The notes: generated by a model from the sequence alone, not told the origin. A DNA stretch of 64,000 nucleotides from Vibrio hangzhouensis (GCF_900107935.1 NZ_FNVG01000008.1:62001-126000); one strand, 5' to 3'; positions 46,142-55,335 are shown, counted from the stretch's first letter. Made by a program: numbers and translations.

Positions 46142-47638
46142 CTACTGCCCCGGCGGAATTATGCCTAAACAGGCAAGCTTGGCTTCATCCTGTGGCGAAT
46201 CCTGAAAAATAACCTCACGCTGAACTTCAGGTGTAAATTGAGGCCATTCGTTTGTAAAACTCGAGAATACCCCCTCCTGACACCCTGCGCCCATTTGACC
46301 AAGCAACAACACCCCCTGGTCCTCGATCCTATCCGCCGTAATATGACGATTATAGACATTGGGTAACGTCTCATTGCTCCATTGGTTAGTCAGTTCAGGA
46401 TGTGGCGCGATATAAAACGTGAACCACTGAGAAATCGCATCCCCTCCAACAAGCTTAAGTGGCTGTTCATTATGCTCATACCAGAATTGCTCGGCTTCGT
46501 AGCTCAGCATTTTAATGCCAATAAAACTTTGGCCAGCGTTGCGAACGTTAAAATGCATGACTGACGCATATCCTGACAACATCACGACCGCCATAATTGG
46601 CAGTACCTTAAATGGTCTTGACAACTGTCCCACCACATCCTTTGCCAAATACGCAACCAGTACTGCCGGGGCAGGCATGAAGAATGGGTGAAGCCACTCA
46701 ACCAAACGGTCACCTTTATGGAAAGTAAACCAAGCCATAATGATAACAAGAGGAGCCAGAAGGACGAACGTAGTGAGTAATACTTTTTCTGGTACATTTC
46801 TGGTCAATTTCAGACCACGTTTGCCCAGCAGGCCGGCTAGCAAAACAAACGGATAAAATACCGATAACAGCGCCAGCCAGCTCCCTGGACTCAGCTGCGC
46901 TGAAACCTGACCACTTACCCATTTGATAGAAGAGAAATTATTGGCAAACATCCAAAAGAAATTTGGGGTCACCAAACACAGAAAAGCAAAAATTCCAACA
47001 TAGAAATAAGGCTGTTTCCAAAAACGCCTGACACTTGGCACAGTGAGGCTAAGAATAAACACCATACCCACAGGGGCAAACGTCGTGTATTTTGCCATCG
47101 CTGAACAGCCAGCGAGAATACCAAACGGAACCCACCATTTACTGTCTTCGTAAACCGCCTTTACAAAAAACAGCAAAATCCAAGGCCATGAGCCAAACAA
47201 CAAGTAGTTATCGTTGTATGGAATTGCCTCAAAGTTAATCACACCTGATAGATTTAATGTCAGCAACCCTAACCAGGCCAAAGAGGTTGATTCGGTGAGT
47301 TTATAAGCCAGACGATAACAGCCCAGCATACCTAACGCGATCACTGAGAAGTGGCCCACATACCAGAAGGCAGAAGCAAACTGAGTAGACTCTGACAATA
47401 ATAGGATGCGAGCGAAAAAGCCCACAAACCAAGGATTATTTGGGCTTCCCCATTCGCCATTACTGGCCCAGTTTAGCGCTTCCACTGCGTCATAAGGTAC
47501 GGTTGGGTCAAGGTGATATGAAACCAAAGACCACGCTACGGCGTAGATAAAACACCATAAAAATGCAAAGCGATGCGAGCGCTCAATGTCAGAAGATGAG
47601 ACTGACGCTCGGTCAAAACTGAGAAAAACTGAAAGCAT
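46142..47638 (-). CDS. GT39-like (ArnT/PMT_2) membrane glycosyltransferase
   Basis: 498 aa with about ten to twelve transmembrane segments in the N-terminal 370 residues, then a soluble C-terminal domain. HLDPTVPYDAVEALNWA, with its acidic residues after TM1, and PNNPWFVGFFARI fit the family that uses polyprenyl-phosphate sugars or lipids. The target (lipid A, protein or other) cannot be told. Its own promoter must lie in the hexamer-repeat region upstream. No obvious operon partner. Confidence 0.82.
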   Translation of the reverse strand: MLSVFLSFDRASVSSSDIERSHRFAFLWCFIYAVAWSLVSYHLDPTVPYDAVEALNWASNGEWGSPNNPWFVGFFARILLLSESTQFASAFWYVGHFSVIALGMLGCYRLAYKLTESTSLAWLGLLTLNLSGVINFEAIPYNDNYLLFGSWPWILLFFVKAVYEDSKWWVPFGILAGCSAMAKYTTFAPVGMVFILSLTVPSVRRFWKQPYFYVGIFAFLCLVTPNFFWMFANNFSSIKWVSGQVSAQLSPGSWLALLSVFYPFVLLAGLLGKRGLKLTRNVPEKVLLTTFVLLAPLVIIMAWFTFHKGDRLVEWLHPFFMPAPAVLVAYLAKDVVGQLSRPFKVLPIMAVVMLSGYASVMHFNVRNAGQSFIGIKMLSYEAEQFWYEHNEQPLKLVGGDAISQWFTFYIAPHPELTNQWSNETLPNVYNRHITADRIEDQGVLLLGQMGAGCQEGVFSSFTNEWPQFTPEVQREVIFQDSPQDEAKLACLGIIPPGQ

Positions 47639-47878
47639 TGGCTAATTAAGGCTCCCCAAAAAAACAAAGTGATAAAGTTTTGGCGACAAACTGTACTTAG
47701 TGGCAAACCATTATTAAATGGCTCTATGTAAGTTTTCTGCAAAAATCATATTTATTAATCAGTTAACAAAAACTGAAGCCATAAATATATAGATAGTCTA
47801 TATAGATACACCGTCAAGTGTTGTAATGAAGTGTCACTCTAAATTCAGATAGAGGGGTAACGTGGAAGGACGGGTGTA

Positions 47879-47926
47879 AGGGTTAGGGTTAGGGTTAGAG
47901 TAAGAGTAAGAGTAAGAGTAAGAGTA
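47879..47926. repeat. Hexamer tandem repeat (AGGGTT x3, AGAGTA x5)
   Basis: Eight contiguous six-base units: AGGGTT at 47879-47896 (three copies) followed by AGAGTA at 47897-47926 (five copies). The first part is identical to a telomere-type TTAGGG repeat by chance of phase. It lies outside any gene, between the melB terminator and the upstream region of the glycosyltransferase gene. Confidence 0.95.
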
Positions 47927-47930
47927 AGAA

Positions 47931-47979
47931 AACAACACCACTTCCCCGGAACGGGTGTTACCGTGAAAGTGGTGTTGTT
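47931..47979 (-). terminator. melB terminator, long stem
   Basis: AACAACACCACTT at 47931-47943 and AAGTGGTGTTGTT at 47967-47979 are perfect 13-base complements with a 23-base loop. On the minus strand T-rich sequence follows. Confidence 0.75.
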
Positions 47980-48003
47980 CGGAAGTCGTTGAAAAAAGAA
48001 TGG

Positions 48004-49374
48004 TTAAACCGATGCAGTTTCAGGCTGTTGTTTCGCTGATTCCGACACCTCTTCGATACTGAATCCTTCATGCAAGCGATAGTATCGCTTGTAAACAATG
48101 CCACTCAATGCCATCAACAGAGCCGGAAGGCCCACCATCATGAACTCAATACCGAGAATAGTATCCGCAGATTGCTCGACATTGGGTACATAACCTACCA
48201 ATGACAGACCAACGCCCACAATGAAACCGCCAGCAGCGCCCGCAAATTTTACCAACATGGTTTGTACCGAAAAAATCACGCTTTCGCTTCGTCGGCCAGT
48301 TTTGTGCTCGCCATAATCGACGACATCCGCAAGCATTACCGTCTGCAACGCGTTAGCGATGCCAATCCCGAACTTAATCGCCGCGCCAGATAGGCCAATG
48401 AGCAAAACATTACCCGGAGCCAAGCCACTCATCGCTAAGAGCAGACCGCAAGACAGAATTGGGAAGCCACAAGCCAGCAACCATAAATTCTTTCTCGGCA
48501 GCTTCGCTGCGATACGAGGAAAGAGGAAAACGCCCGCCACTTCCGCTGCACCCGCAACCATCATATAAACCGGGAACAGTTCCGGATTTCCCAGCGCATA
48601 AGAGAAGTAATATATCGCAAAGCCGCCCACCAGCAAGTTGGCGATTTGGAACGACAGAACCGTGCCAATTAAAGCCTTTAGCTGGTCGTTTTTACCGATA
48701 ATCACCATGACATCCTTGAAGTTAAACTTCTCAGCAGCATTGGCCTGGATCTCAGTGTCTTCTTTGACGTTTCTCGCCACTAAGAACGCACTCATCACAA
48801 ACAAAATGGCAATCAAGATTGAAAGATTGAAGAATCCGGCACCTTGATCACCGTCTCCAAGTGTTCCCACGATATGCAGGCCATATGTGCCAATAATAAA
48901 CCAGGCTAAACTGGCAAACAGACGCGGCCACACCACCAGCTTTTCACGCTCTTGACGAGAATTTGAAAGCGCTGGGATCATAGACCAATATGGAATGTCC
49001 ATGATGGTATACGTCAATCCCCACAAAATGTAGGCTGCGGCAGCATAAACATACAGTGCCTTACCCTCAAACATATGGGTGCTGAACAACGCAATAAGCA
49101 CAACGGCATTAAGAATGGTGCCGATAACAATCCATGGACGGAACTTACCCATTTTGGAACGGGTGTTATCGACGATCACTCCCATCATTGGGTCCGTGAT
49201 TGCGTCAAAAACTCGCGCAATTAAGAAGATTGTTCCCACGAACGCTGCTGACAGACCAGCAACGTCGGTAAAATAAAACATCAGGAAAATGTAAATGGGC
49301 GCGCAGGCGAAGTCTTTGCCCAATGCGCCAAGGCCATATGAGAGCTTTGTTTGTAGGGTTAATTGATTAGACAT
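48004..49374 (-). CDS. melB: MelB-type sugar:cation symporter (GPH family)
   Basis: 456 aa, twelve-helix symporter. The opening TKLSYGLGALGKDFACAPIYIF holds the conserved Asp of the cation/sugar site, and DAITDPMMGVIVDNTRSKMGKFRPW is the hallmark GPH loop. Best match is melibiose permease, supported by the GH36 alpha-galactosidase two genes over and the shared operators. Coupling ion could be Na+, Li+ or H+. Confidence 0.9.
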   Translation of the reverse strand: MSNQLTLQTKLSYGLGALGKDFACAPIYIFLMFYFTDVAGLSAAFVGTIFLIARVFDAITDPMMGVIVDNTRSKMGKFRPWIVIGTILNAVVLIALFSTHMFEGKALYVYAAAAYILWGLTYTIMDIPYWSMIPALSNSRQEREKLVVWPRLFASLAWFIIGTYGLHIVGTLGDGDQGAGFFNLSILIAILFVMSAFLVARNVKEDTEIQANAAEKFNFKDVMVIIGKNDQLKALIGTVLSFQIANLLVGGFAIYYFSYALGNPELFPVYMMVAGAAEVAGVFLFPRIAAKLPRKNLWLLACGFPILSCGLLLAMSGLAPGNVLLIGLSGAAIKFGIGIANALQTVMLADVVDYGEHKTGRRSESVIFSVQTMLVKFAGAAGGFIVGVGLSLVGYVPNVEQSADTILGIEFMMVGLPALLMALSGIVYKRYYRLHEGFSIEEVSESAKQQPETASV

Positions 49375-49707
49375 AGTTATCCTTTAGGTGCAGGTTACTT
49401 TTGGTAGTAAGCGCTACACTAATTTTTTTGTAAGTTATCGAACTGGAGGTAATGCTACAGCTGTCACTCTCTGCTTTCTGTGATCGGCGACCATAATTGG
49501 AAACGTTTACACCACCAGATATCAAAATGAGATCTCAGACATAGAAAACCAACTAAATGTGATAAACATGTGATCTAAAACGGTCTATTTGTTGAATTAT
49601 CCCCACAAAAGTCTGGAAACGATTTCAGTCAAGCTAATAAAAAAGGCTGCAAATCATTCAATTTGCAGCCCATAACATTCAACGGTTCATTTTCGTCGTC
49701 AGTCTTC
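49375..49707 (-). promoter_or_regulatory. melB promoter region with two LacI-type operators
   Basis: Operators TGGAAACGTTTACA at 49498-49511 and TGGAAACGATTTCA at 49614-49627. A half-match to a CRP site (AAATGTGAT at 49555-49563) is weak on its other side. AGGTGCAGGTT at 49386-49396 recurs upstream of the galactosidase gene. The alpha-galactosidase terminator lies at the right end. Confidence 0.7.
49639..49670 (-). terminator. Terminator of the alpha-galactosidase gene
   Basis: GGCTGCAAAT at 49645-49654 pairs with ATTTGCAGCC at 49661-49670; the minus strand continues with a T-run. Confidence 0.88.
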
Positions 49708-51825
49708 TCATGTCACACGTTCAAATTTAATCAACACAGCGCTTTCCGCATCAAGAATTGGCATTGAAAGCCCAACTTGTTCACACCACTCCCCTGTTAT
49801 TTCACAACCACACTCCATCCAGAGAGGCTGGTAATTAACAATGTCGTCAAACAGATTTGGCTTATCCAGCACCATCACACGATAACATGCCTTGGGATCT
49901 AATCCCGGTACCCTGAGATAACCGCTAAGCGAGTTCGTGGGCATCGCAAGCTGAGCTATCTGTACTACGGCCTGACTCTGGTCTCTGGCAATCACCGCCG
50001 TAATTTGATGGGCATCGTCATCGGTCTCCAGGCGCCAGCTTTTGCCACTATGGAGGAGAGGTCGGAGCGCTTTATGCAGTTCAATATATCGCTCAAATCC
50101 CTGTTTTTCCTCCTGTGTTTCTTTCACCGGATCCAGCTCGATACCCATATGACCAAACAAGGCCGTCAGACCCCGAAACTCAATTCCATGACGGCGCCTG
50201 GTACTGTGGCAATGACTAGCGCCTATATGACTACCCATCACTTCAGGTGGGAAGAAATAGCTCATTCCACGCTGAATCGACTGACGCTCTAACGCATCAT
50301 TATTATCTGAGGCCCAGAAACGATGGGTGCGCTTTAACACTTCAAAATCAATCCGACCGCCGCCCGCAGCACACGACTCAATTTCTACTTGCGGATGCTT
50401 CTGCCTCACCTTATCCACGAGCTGGTAATAACGCACAACCTGCGCATGACCAGCCGCGCGTCCCAGGTGGCCCGGTTGAACCACTTCCCGATTCATATCC
50501 CATTTTATGTAGGCAATATTATACTTACTCAAAAAATGGTCCAGGCGCTCAAACAAATAATCAAACGCTTGCTGATTTTGCAGGTCAATCACGTACTGAT
50601 TTCGGCCCGTGGGCTGCTGATAGCCATCAACAGCGAGCAACCACTCCGGATGTCGACGATATAGGTCTGAATCTTTGTTGATCATTTCTGGTTCAAACCA
50701 CAGCCCAAACTCCATCCCCAACGCGTTGACGTGGTCAACTATAGGTTCTAAACCCTGAGGATATTTGCGTTCATCCAGATACCAGTCCCCCAGTGCTGCT
50801 CTATCCCCGTCGCGACCTTTGAACCAGCCATCATCAATAATAAAGCGCTCTACACCCATTTCAGCCGCTTGCGTGGCCATTGACTTAATATAATCAGGAT
50901 CATGGTCAAAATAGATCCCTTCCCAGGTGTTGAGGTGGATTGGCCGTGGTTTGGCAGTAAATTCTTGTGGCAAGATATGATGGCGTACATGGTCATGAAA
51001 TTGCTGACTCATTCCATTCAGACCATCATGGCTGTAACTGGCATACAACCAAGGCGTTGTAATGCTTTCTCCCTCGGCCAATGAAATCTCACCCGGTAGA
51101 TAAATTACCTCCGCTTGAGCGTAGCGACGACCATCCGCTTTAACGTCGATTCGCATGCGGTGGTTGCCGCTCCAGGCAAAATGAAAACCCCATACTTCGC
51201 CCGACATTTCGCCAAAGTGAGGCGTGCCGGCAATCATTGCCGGGTAATGTTCGTGAGAAGTCCGGCCCCGTCGGTTTTCCTGTTGAAAACCTCCCTGTAA
51301 CAGGGGCTGACGAACCGTCTGAAACTCATGCACCCAGCGTCCATAAAACGTCATTAGCTCTTTGGCCCGCTCCGGTAGCATTAGCGTATTGGCCAGACGG
51401 TTAACCTGATACACGCCAGCTTTGTTATTCTTAAGACAATGACGAACCTTAACCACATCATAGCGATCTAGCTCAAGTTCAGTGACCAGCTCCAGTCCAG
51501 CTTGTGCGTCCACACTCACCATGGTCAGAGCATTCTCCTGGCGCACGACCTTATTAATAGAGAATACCGGCGCCCAATCCAGGCCGTCTCTGTGCCCTTC
51601 CACCGCAGGGCTACTGAATAAACCACGACCGAGCTCAGGGCTCAGTGACATTGGGATATCATCATCCAGGCGACCATAAGGCACAGGACGTTTGACGGCT
51701 ATCCGTGAACTGGCATTACATGTCTCAACCTTCTTCCCCCAGTGCAGGATTTCTGCTAACTCCCCGACTTCAAGGATCAACTGCGTACCATCGCCGTTTA
51801 GCTCAATCAGTGTTTTGTCTGTCAT
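49708..51825 (-). CDS. GH36 alpha-galactosidase
   Basis: 705 aa from ATG 51825 (a TTG at 51834 is also in frame). Cytoplasmic GH36 enzyme that hydrolyses alpha-1,6-galactosides such as melibiose or raffinose. Nucleophile Asp443 is in YIKWDMNREV and the acid/base Asp507 in ASDNNDALERQS. WEGIYFD, IIDDGWF and LWFEPEMIN are the conserved barrel motifs; the N-terminal beta-sandwich is present. No signal peptide, so the substrate must be imported, presumably by the nearby MelB. Confidence 0.93.
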   Translation of the reverse strand: MTDKTLIELNGDGTQLILEVGELAEILHWGKKVETCNASSRIAVKRPVPYGRLDDDIPMSLSPELGRGLFSSPAVEGHRDGLDWAPVFSINKVVRQENALTMVSVDAQAGLELVTELELDRYDVVKVRHCLKNNKAGVYQVNRLANTLMLPERAKELMTFYGRWVHEFQTVRQPLLQGGFQQENRRGRTSHEHYPAMIAGTPHFGEMSGEVWGFHFAWSGNHRMRIDVKADGRRYAQAEVIYLPGEISLAEGESITTPWLYASYSHDGLNGMSQQFHDHVRHHILPQEFTAKPRPIHLNTWEGIYFDHDPDYIKSMATQAAEMGVERFIIDDGWFKGRDGDRAALGDWYLDERKYPQGLEPIVDHVNALGMEFGLWFEPEMINKDSDLYRRHPEWLLAVDGYQQPTGRNQYVIDLQNQQAFDYLFERLDHFLSKYNIAYIKWDMNREVVQPGHLGRAAGHAQVVRYYQLVDKVRQKHPQVEIESCAAGGGRIDFEVLKRTHRFWASDNNDALERQSIQRGMSYFFPPEVMGSHIGASHCHSTRRRHGIEFRGLTALFGHMGIELDPVKETQEEKQGFERYIELHKALRPLLHSGKSWRLETDDDAHQITAVIARDQSQAVVQIAQLAMPTNSLSGYLRVPGLDPKACYRVMVLDKPNLFDDIVNYQPLWMECGCEITGEWCEQVGLSMPILDAESAVLIKFERVT

Positions 51826-52275
51826 TTGGTTCAACCTAAAAAACTGTTAATTAAATATAGCCAAGTAACGTCAAGGTGCAGGTTCAGTGAAAATGGTCTG
51901 GTTTATGGCACTTGTCGTGGAGGTTTTTCTTTAAACCTCTTTCGTCTAGTGCTCCGGCCCCTGCATTCTTGAGGTCATTTTGGTATATATAATAGCTGCT
52001 AAATCAATTAATTCTGTGAACCACTGCATATTAGTGGAAACGTTTACAATTATTCAATTTGCTCAACCATACTCTTTACCCCGATGCATAAAGAATTGTA
52101 TTGCTTGCTGAATATCACAAGTTCTTAACCGGCCACATTCCGCGCAAATATTGACCAACGACTGGAAACGATTACCCAAATCCTCAGAATTGAGGGGCGA
52201 CGCACACTAATAGCGTTTGTCATATCATCTTAAGCGTTGTTTAATAAATTGAATTCATAAGAATTAGAGTACCCC
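51826..52275. promoter_or_regulatory. Divergent control region between alpha-galactosidase and LacI-family genes
   Basis: Operators TGGAAACGTTTACA at 52035-52048 and TGGAAACGATTACC at 52163-52176. AGGTGCAGGTT at 51874-51884 repeats the melB leader word. A hairpin GAGGTTT/AAACCTC is at 51920-51939. No gene seen in this 450-base gap. Confidence 0.75.
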
Positions 52276-53274
52276 ATGGCAACCATTAAAGAAGTCGCTA
52301 AAGAAGCTGGTGTTTCAATCGCGACCACATCACGTGTCATCAACAATGCACCGCATACCAGCGAAGCGGCCATCATTGCCGTCAAACAGGCAATGAAAAA
52401 GCTGGGCTACCGGCCCAATGCTAACGCACGCGCTCTGGTCAGTAAGTCTTCGAATACCATTGGTATTCTCGTACATGATGTGTCTGCCCCCTTTTTTGGC
52501 GCGATGGTCAAAGCGATTGACTCAGTGGCTTGTGAACAGGGTAAACAGATTTTGATTGGCAGTGGCTATCATGATCCCGTTAAAGAACGTAATGCCATCA
52601 ACCTGCTGATGAGTAGTCGTTGTGAGTCTTTAGTAATACACAGCAAAGGTCTGTCAGATCAAGAGTTAACCGAGCTGGCACAGGAAATCCCTGGCATGAT
52701 GGTGATTAACCGCTCCGTACCCGCCATCGCCGACCGCTGTATCGCGCTCGACAACTTTAAAGGTGCCTATCTCGCCACTGAGTTTCTCATCAAAAATGGC
52801 CATCGAAAAATCGGCTATATCGCATCCAACCACGATATCGATGATGCCTATGACCGAAAAGCTGGCTACCTGGCAGCGCTCATAGATCATGACATAGAAG
52901 CGCACGAAGAGTTGATTGAGTCCGGAGAACCAGATGAAATTGGTGGGGAGCAGGCTATGGTCAATCTACTGGCCAAGAATCTGTCACTCACCGCTGTTGC
53001 CACTTACAATGATGATATGGCGGCAGGCTGTCTTGCCTTGATTCAGGAAAATGGGATCCGCATCCCTGAAGATATGTCTGTGATTGGCTTTGACGATGGT
53101 TTGATTGCCCGCTTTATCTATCCGAGACTGACTACCATACGTTACCCAATTCAGGTTATGGCTAAGCAAGCGGTATTGGAGGCATTGGATCGCGCCGCAG
53201 GTAAAGAGGTCGTCAGAGAGCAAAACCTGTTTGCCCCTATACTAGTAAAACGCTCGTCAGTAGGCCGGATCTGA
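52276..53274 (+). CDS. LacI/GalR-family transcriptional repressor
   Basis: 332 aa. N-terminal helix-turn-helix (MATIKEVAKEAGVSIATTSRVIN) with hinge helix PNANARALVS, then a periplasmic-binding-like effector domain. The effector is presumably melibiose or another alpha-galactoside, judging from the adjacent genes. Four operator-like palindromes TGGAAACG(T/A)TT lie in the two flanking control regions, suggesting it represses galactosidase, melB and itself. Confidence 0.92.
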   Translation: MATIKEVAKEAGVSIATTSRVINNAPHTSEAAIIAVKQAMKKLGYRPNANARALVSKSSNTIGILVHDVSAPFFGAMVKAIDSVACEQGKQILIGSGYHDPVKERNAINLLMSSRCESLVIHSKGLSDQELTELAQEIPGMMVINRSVPAIADRCIALDNFKGAYLATEFLIKNGHRKIGYIASNHDIDDAYDRKAGYLAALIDHDIEAHEELIESGEPDEIGGEQAMVNLLAKNLSLTAVATYNDDMAAGCLALIQENGIRIPEDMSVIGFDDGLIARFIYPRLTTIRYPIQVMAKQAVLEALDRAAGKEVVREQNLFAPILVKRSSVGRI

Positions 53275-53503
53275 CCGACGCTATTGCTTGTAGAGCAAAT
53301 TTTGATGGAGCTTCAATCTCATTCATCATGAGGATTGGGCTCTCAGCAATCTGTATACGGCGTGATCAACAATTCGCCCATTGAGATTTTCGCGGTATAA
53401 TCGCGCCCGCTGAATCAAGACCAAACCTTACTTGACGCTCTGATTCCTGCATCTTAAGACCCTTAAGGTATTTTAGCGTCAACTATCACTTGGTTTACTC
53501 GCC

Positions 53504-53528
53504 ATAACCTGAGACAATTCTCTGGTTA
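53504..53528 (+). other. Hairpin in the leader of the RRM gene
   Basis: ATAACCTGAGA at 53504-53514 pairs with TCTCTGGTTAT at 53518-53528 with one mismatch, 22 bases before the start codon. Confidence 0.6.
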
Positions 53529-53550
53529 TTCCCATACCTGATGGTTCAAA

Positions 53551-53790
53551 ATGAAAATCTTAGTTCGTAATCTTTCTCGTGACACTATTGAACACGATGT
53601 CCGTAAACTGTTTCTGGATTATGGTCGTGTGACTGAATGCACCCTCGTTCTGGACAAAGAAACGGGCACTTCAAAAGGCTTTGCATTTGTCACTATGCCG
53701 AATGTCGAAGAAGCCAAAGTAGCAATCAAAGAGCTCAACCTGACGATGTTCGCTGGTAACAAAATCCGAGTGAAGTTTGCCGGTCACTAA
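53551..53790 (+). CDS. Small RNA-binding protein with single RRM
   Basis: 79 aa, essentially one RRM: RNP2 ILVRNL at residues 3-8 and RNP1 KGFAFVTM near 42-49, with the expected beta-alpha-beta-beta-alpha-beta order. Such proteins in bacteria often are cold-induced RNA chaperones; no target is evident here. No good Shine-Dalgarno precedes the ATG, and an out-of-frame ATG lies ten bases upstream (53541). Confidence 0.9.
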   Translation: MKILVRNLSRDTIEHDVRKLFLDYGRVTECTLVLDKETGTSKGFAFVTMPNVEEAKVAIKELNLTMFAGNKIRVKFAGH

Positions 53791-53800
53791 TCCTTGTGTT

Positions 53801-53821
53801 TGGCCAGTAATACACTGGCCA
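53801..53821. terminator. Hairpin between convergent RRM and ACP genes
   Basis: TGGCCAGT at 53801-53808 pairs with ACTGGCCA at 53814-53821, with extra TTGTG/CACAA flanks. No T-tract, so termination is unproven. Confidence 0.45.
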
Positions 53822-53889
53822 CAATGTCACCCTAATCGCAATGTCACCTCTAATAACGCTAATTCTGACCGCTTAAACATTAGCGCAAG

Positions 53890-54129
53890 CTAACGAGCAA
53901 GCAGATATTCCACCATATGATCGATGGTTAATACCTTCGGGTAATCCACCTCGGGGATATTGATTCCTGTTTGCTTACTCACTGCCGTGACCAAATTGAG
54001 AAAGTCCATTGAGTCCAGATCGAAGGCATCGCGCATATCTTCATCCTGTTCCAGAGGCTCACCCTCCAATTCAGGGGCTATGTTGGTTAACTGGCTAATT
54101 ACGAGTTGATTGAGTTGCTCTCTGTCCAT
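53890..54129 (-). CDS. Discrete acyl carrier protein
   Basis: 79 aa, acidic, four-helix ACP shape. The phosphopantetheine attachment Ser40 is in DAFDLDSMDFLNLV, so a 4'-phosphopantetheinyl transferase should activate it. It is not the housekeeping AcpP, whose motif and neighbours (fab genes) differ. The ATG lies inside the end of the E2 gene (31-base overlap), so it is co-transcribed and coupled to a 2-oxoacid dehydrogenase. It probably carries an acyl group for that system; the acyl group is unknown. Confidence 0.85.
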   Translation of the reverse strand: MDREQLNQLVISQLTNIAPELEGEPLEQDEDMRDAFDLDSMDFLNLVTAVSKQTGINIPEVDYPKVLTIDHMVEYLLAR

Positions 54130-55325
54130 AACGGCTCCGGTTTTTGAATGAGTTTATTAAGCTGATATAAGAACTTCGCGCCAATATGGCCATCACTGAC
54201 GCGATGGTCAGCTGACAAACCTGCAATAATAACGTCACGCACTTTCAGTTCACCATCCACCACCAGGGCTTGCTGATGAGGGCTGCCTAAAGCGATGATA
54301 GCCACCTGAGGCGGTAAGATGACCGCAGACATCTGTTCAGCTCCCCGCTCACCAACACTGCTGACACAACATGTACCACCGGTTAATTGCGACATTGGCA
54401 ATCGCCCTCTTCTAGCCTCCGCCACTTGATGGGTAATGATGTTCATTATGGTGGATGCGTCGTGTTGCTCTGCATCTCTGATCACAGGCATGATTAAACC
54501 ACTACCTCGTACATTAACCGCGTGTGCCAGATGCACTACCGAAGAAGGTTGAAAACTGCCTTCCACATAAAGCCCATTGAGTTGAGGCTGCTTGGCGAGA
54601 AGTCTGGCAATAGCGACCAGCATAGGCGCCGCCAACAGTACCCGGTCTTCGGCAGGTTTGTCTTGATTAAATTCACTGACAAAGTGCTGAAGTGCCGTAA
54701 TATCCAGACGATGTGACAGGTAATAGTGCGGTATGGTTTGCTTCGAAAGTGACACTGTATCGCTGATGGCTTCACGCATCATCTGCTTTGAACGGTCTTC
54801 GGTTTTCACGGTCTTTTCTTCCGCTTTTTCCGGTTCGCTAACCAGATCTTTAAGCGTGACCGGTGCGCCCTGCTTCTTTACGAACTCAGACAAGTTTAGA
54901 TTTCGGATTTTTGCCTGATAGCGCGCCGCGGGCGAGGCCAGCACAAAGGAATCGTCAGCAGATACAGGTTCCGCATTCAGCGACGGTGGCTGAGCACTTC
55001 CTTCAACCTCCTTTGCCATAGCCTCATCAAACTCATCTGTGGGTAAAGTCTCTTGCTCATTTTCGCTGGTCTTTGGTCCCGGTCCCCTGAGACGCGCAAT
55101 GCTGGTGCCAACCCGAATTTCGTCATCTACTTTCGCCAGCAGCTTATCAATGACAGTATCTTCAAACACGTCCAGTTCGATAGCGCCTTTGTTGGTTTCA
55201 ATGACCGCGACCACATCGCCTCGTTTGACCTCATCTCCCTCCTTCACCAACCATTCAATCAAGGTTCCCGTCGCCATATCGGCACCAAAGGCGGGCATCA
55301 CAAGATCGTGTGTCTGTTTTGTCAT
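54099..55325 (-). CDS. 2-oxoacid dehydrogenase E2 component (lipoyl acyltransferase)
   Basis: 408 aa. Lipoyl domain about residues 1-80, with lipoylated Lys46 in ETNKGAIELD. A proline/acid-rich linker follows. The E1/E3-binding region (129-161, ASPAARYQAKIRN...) lacks the usual GTG..GR motif and looks degenerate. The C-terminal catalytic domain has SADHRVSDG near 371-379, with catalytic His374 and Asp378. Like acetoin or pyruvate dehydrogenase E2, it would transfer an acyl group from lipoate to an acceptor. The acceptor may include the adjacent ACP, which is inference. Confidence 0.85.
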   Translation of the reverse strand: MTKQTHDLVMPAFGADMATGTLIEWLVKEGDEVKRGDVVAVIETNKGAIELDVFEDTVIDKLLAKVDDEIRVGTSIARLRGPGPKTSENEQETLPTDEFDEAMAKEVEGSAQPPSLNAEPVSADDSFVLASPAARYQAKIRNLNLSEFVKKQGAPVTLKDLVSEPEKAEEKTVKTEDRSKQMMREAISDTVSLSKQTIPHYYLSHRLDITALQHFVSEFNQDKPAEDRVLLAAPMLVAIARLLAKQPQLNGLYVEGSFQPSSVVHLAHAVNVRGSGLIMPVIRDAEQHDASTIMNIITHQVAEARRGRLPMSQLTGGTCCVSSVGERGAEQMSAVILPPQVAIIALGSPHQQALVVDGELKVRDVIIAGLSADHRVSDGHIGAKFLYQLNKLIQKPEPLWTESNSINS

Positions 55326-55335
55326 CGTTTGCCCC

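Larger units (their letters stand above)
47639..48003. other. Gap between the glycosyltransferase gene and melB
   Basis: AT-rich, no gene seen. It holds an inverted repeat ATATAGA-TAG-TCTATAT at 47787-47803 that may be an operator, a hexamer repeat at 47879-47926 and the melB terminator at 47931-47979. Confidence 0.5.

Noticed and set aside
47879..47926. True telomere or chromosome end
   Set aside because: Only three TTAGGG-type units inside ordinary bacterial sequence.
49555..49576. CRP site upstream of melB
   Set aside because: Left half is perfect (AAATGTGAT) but the right half matches poorly; noted only in passing.
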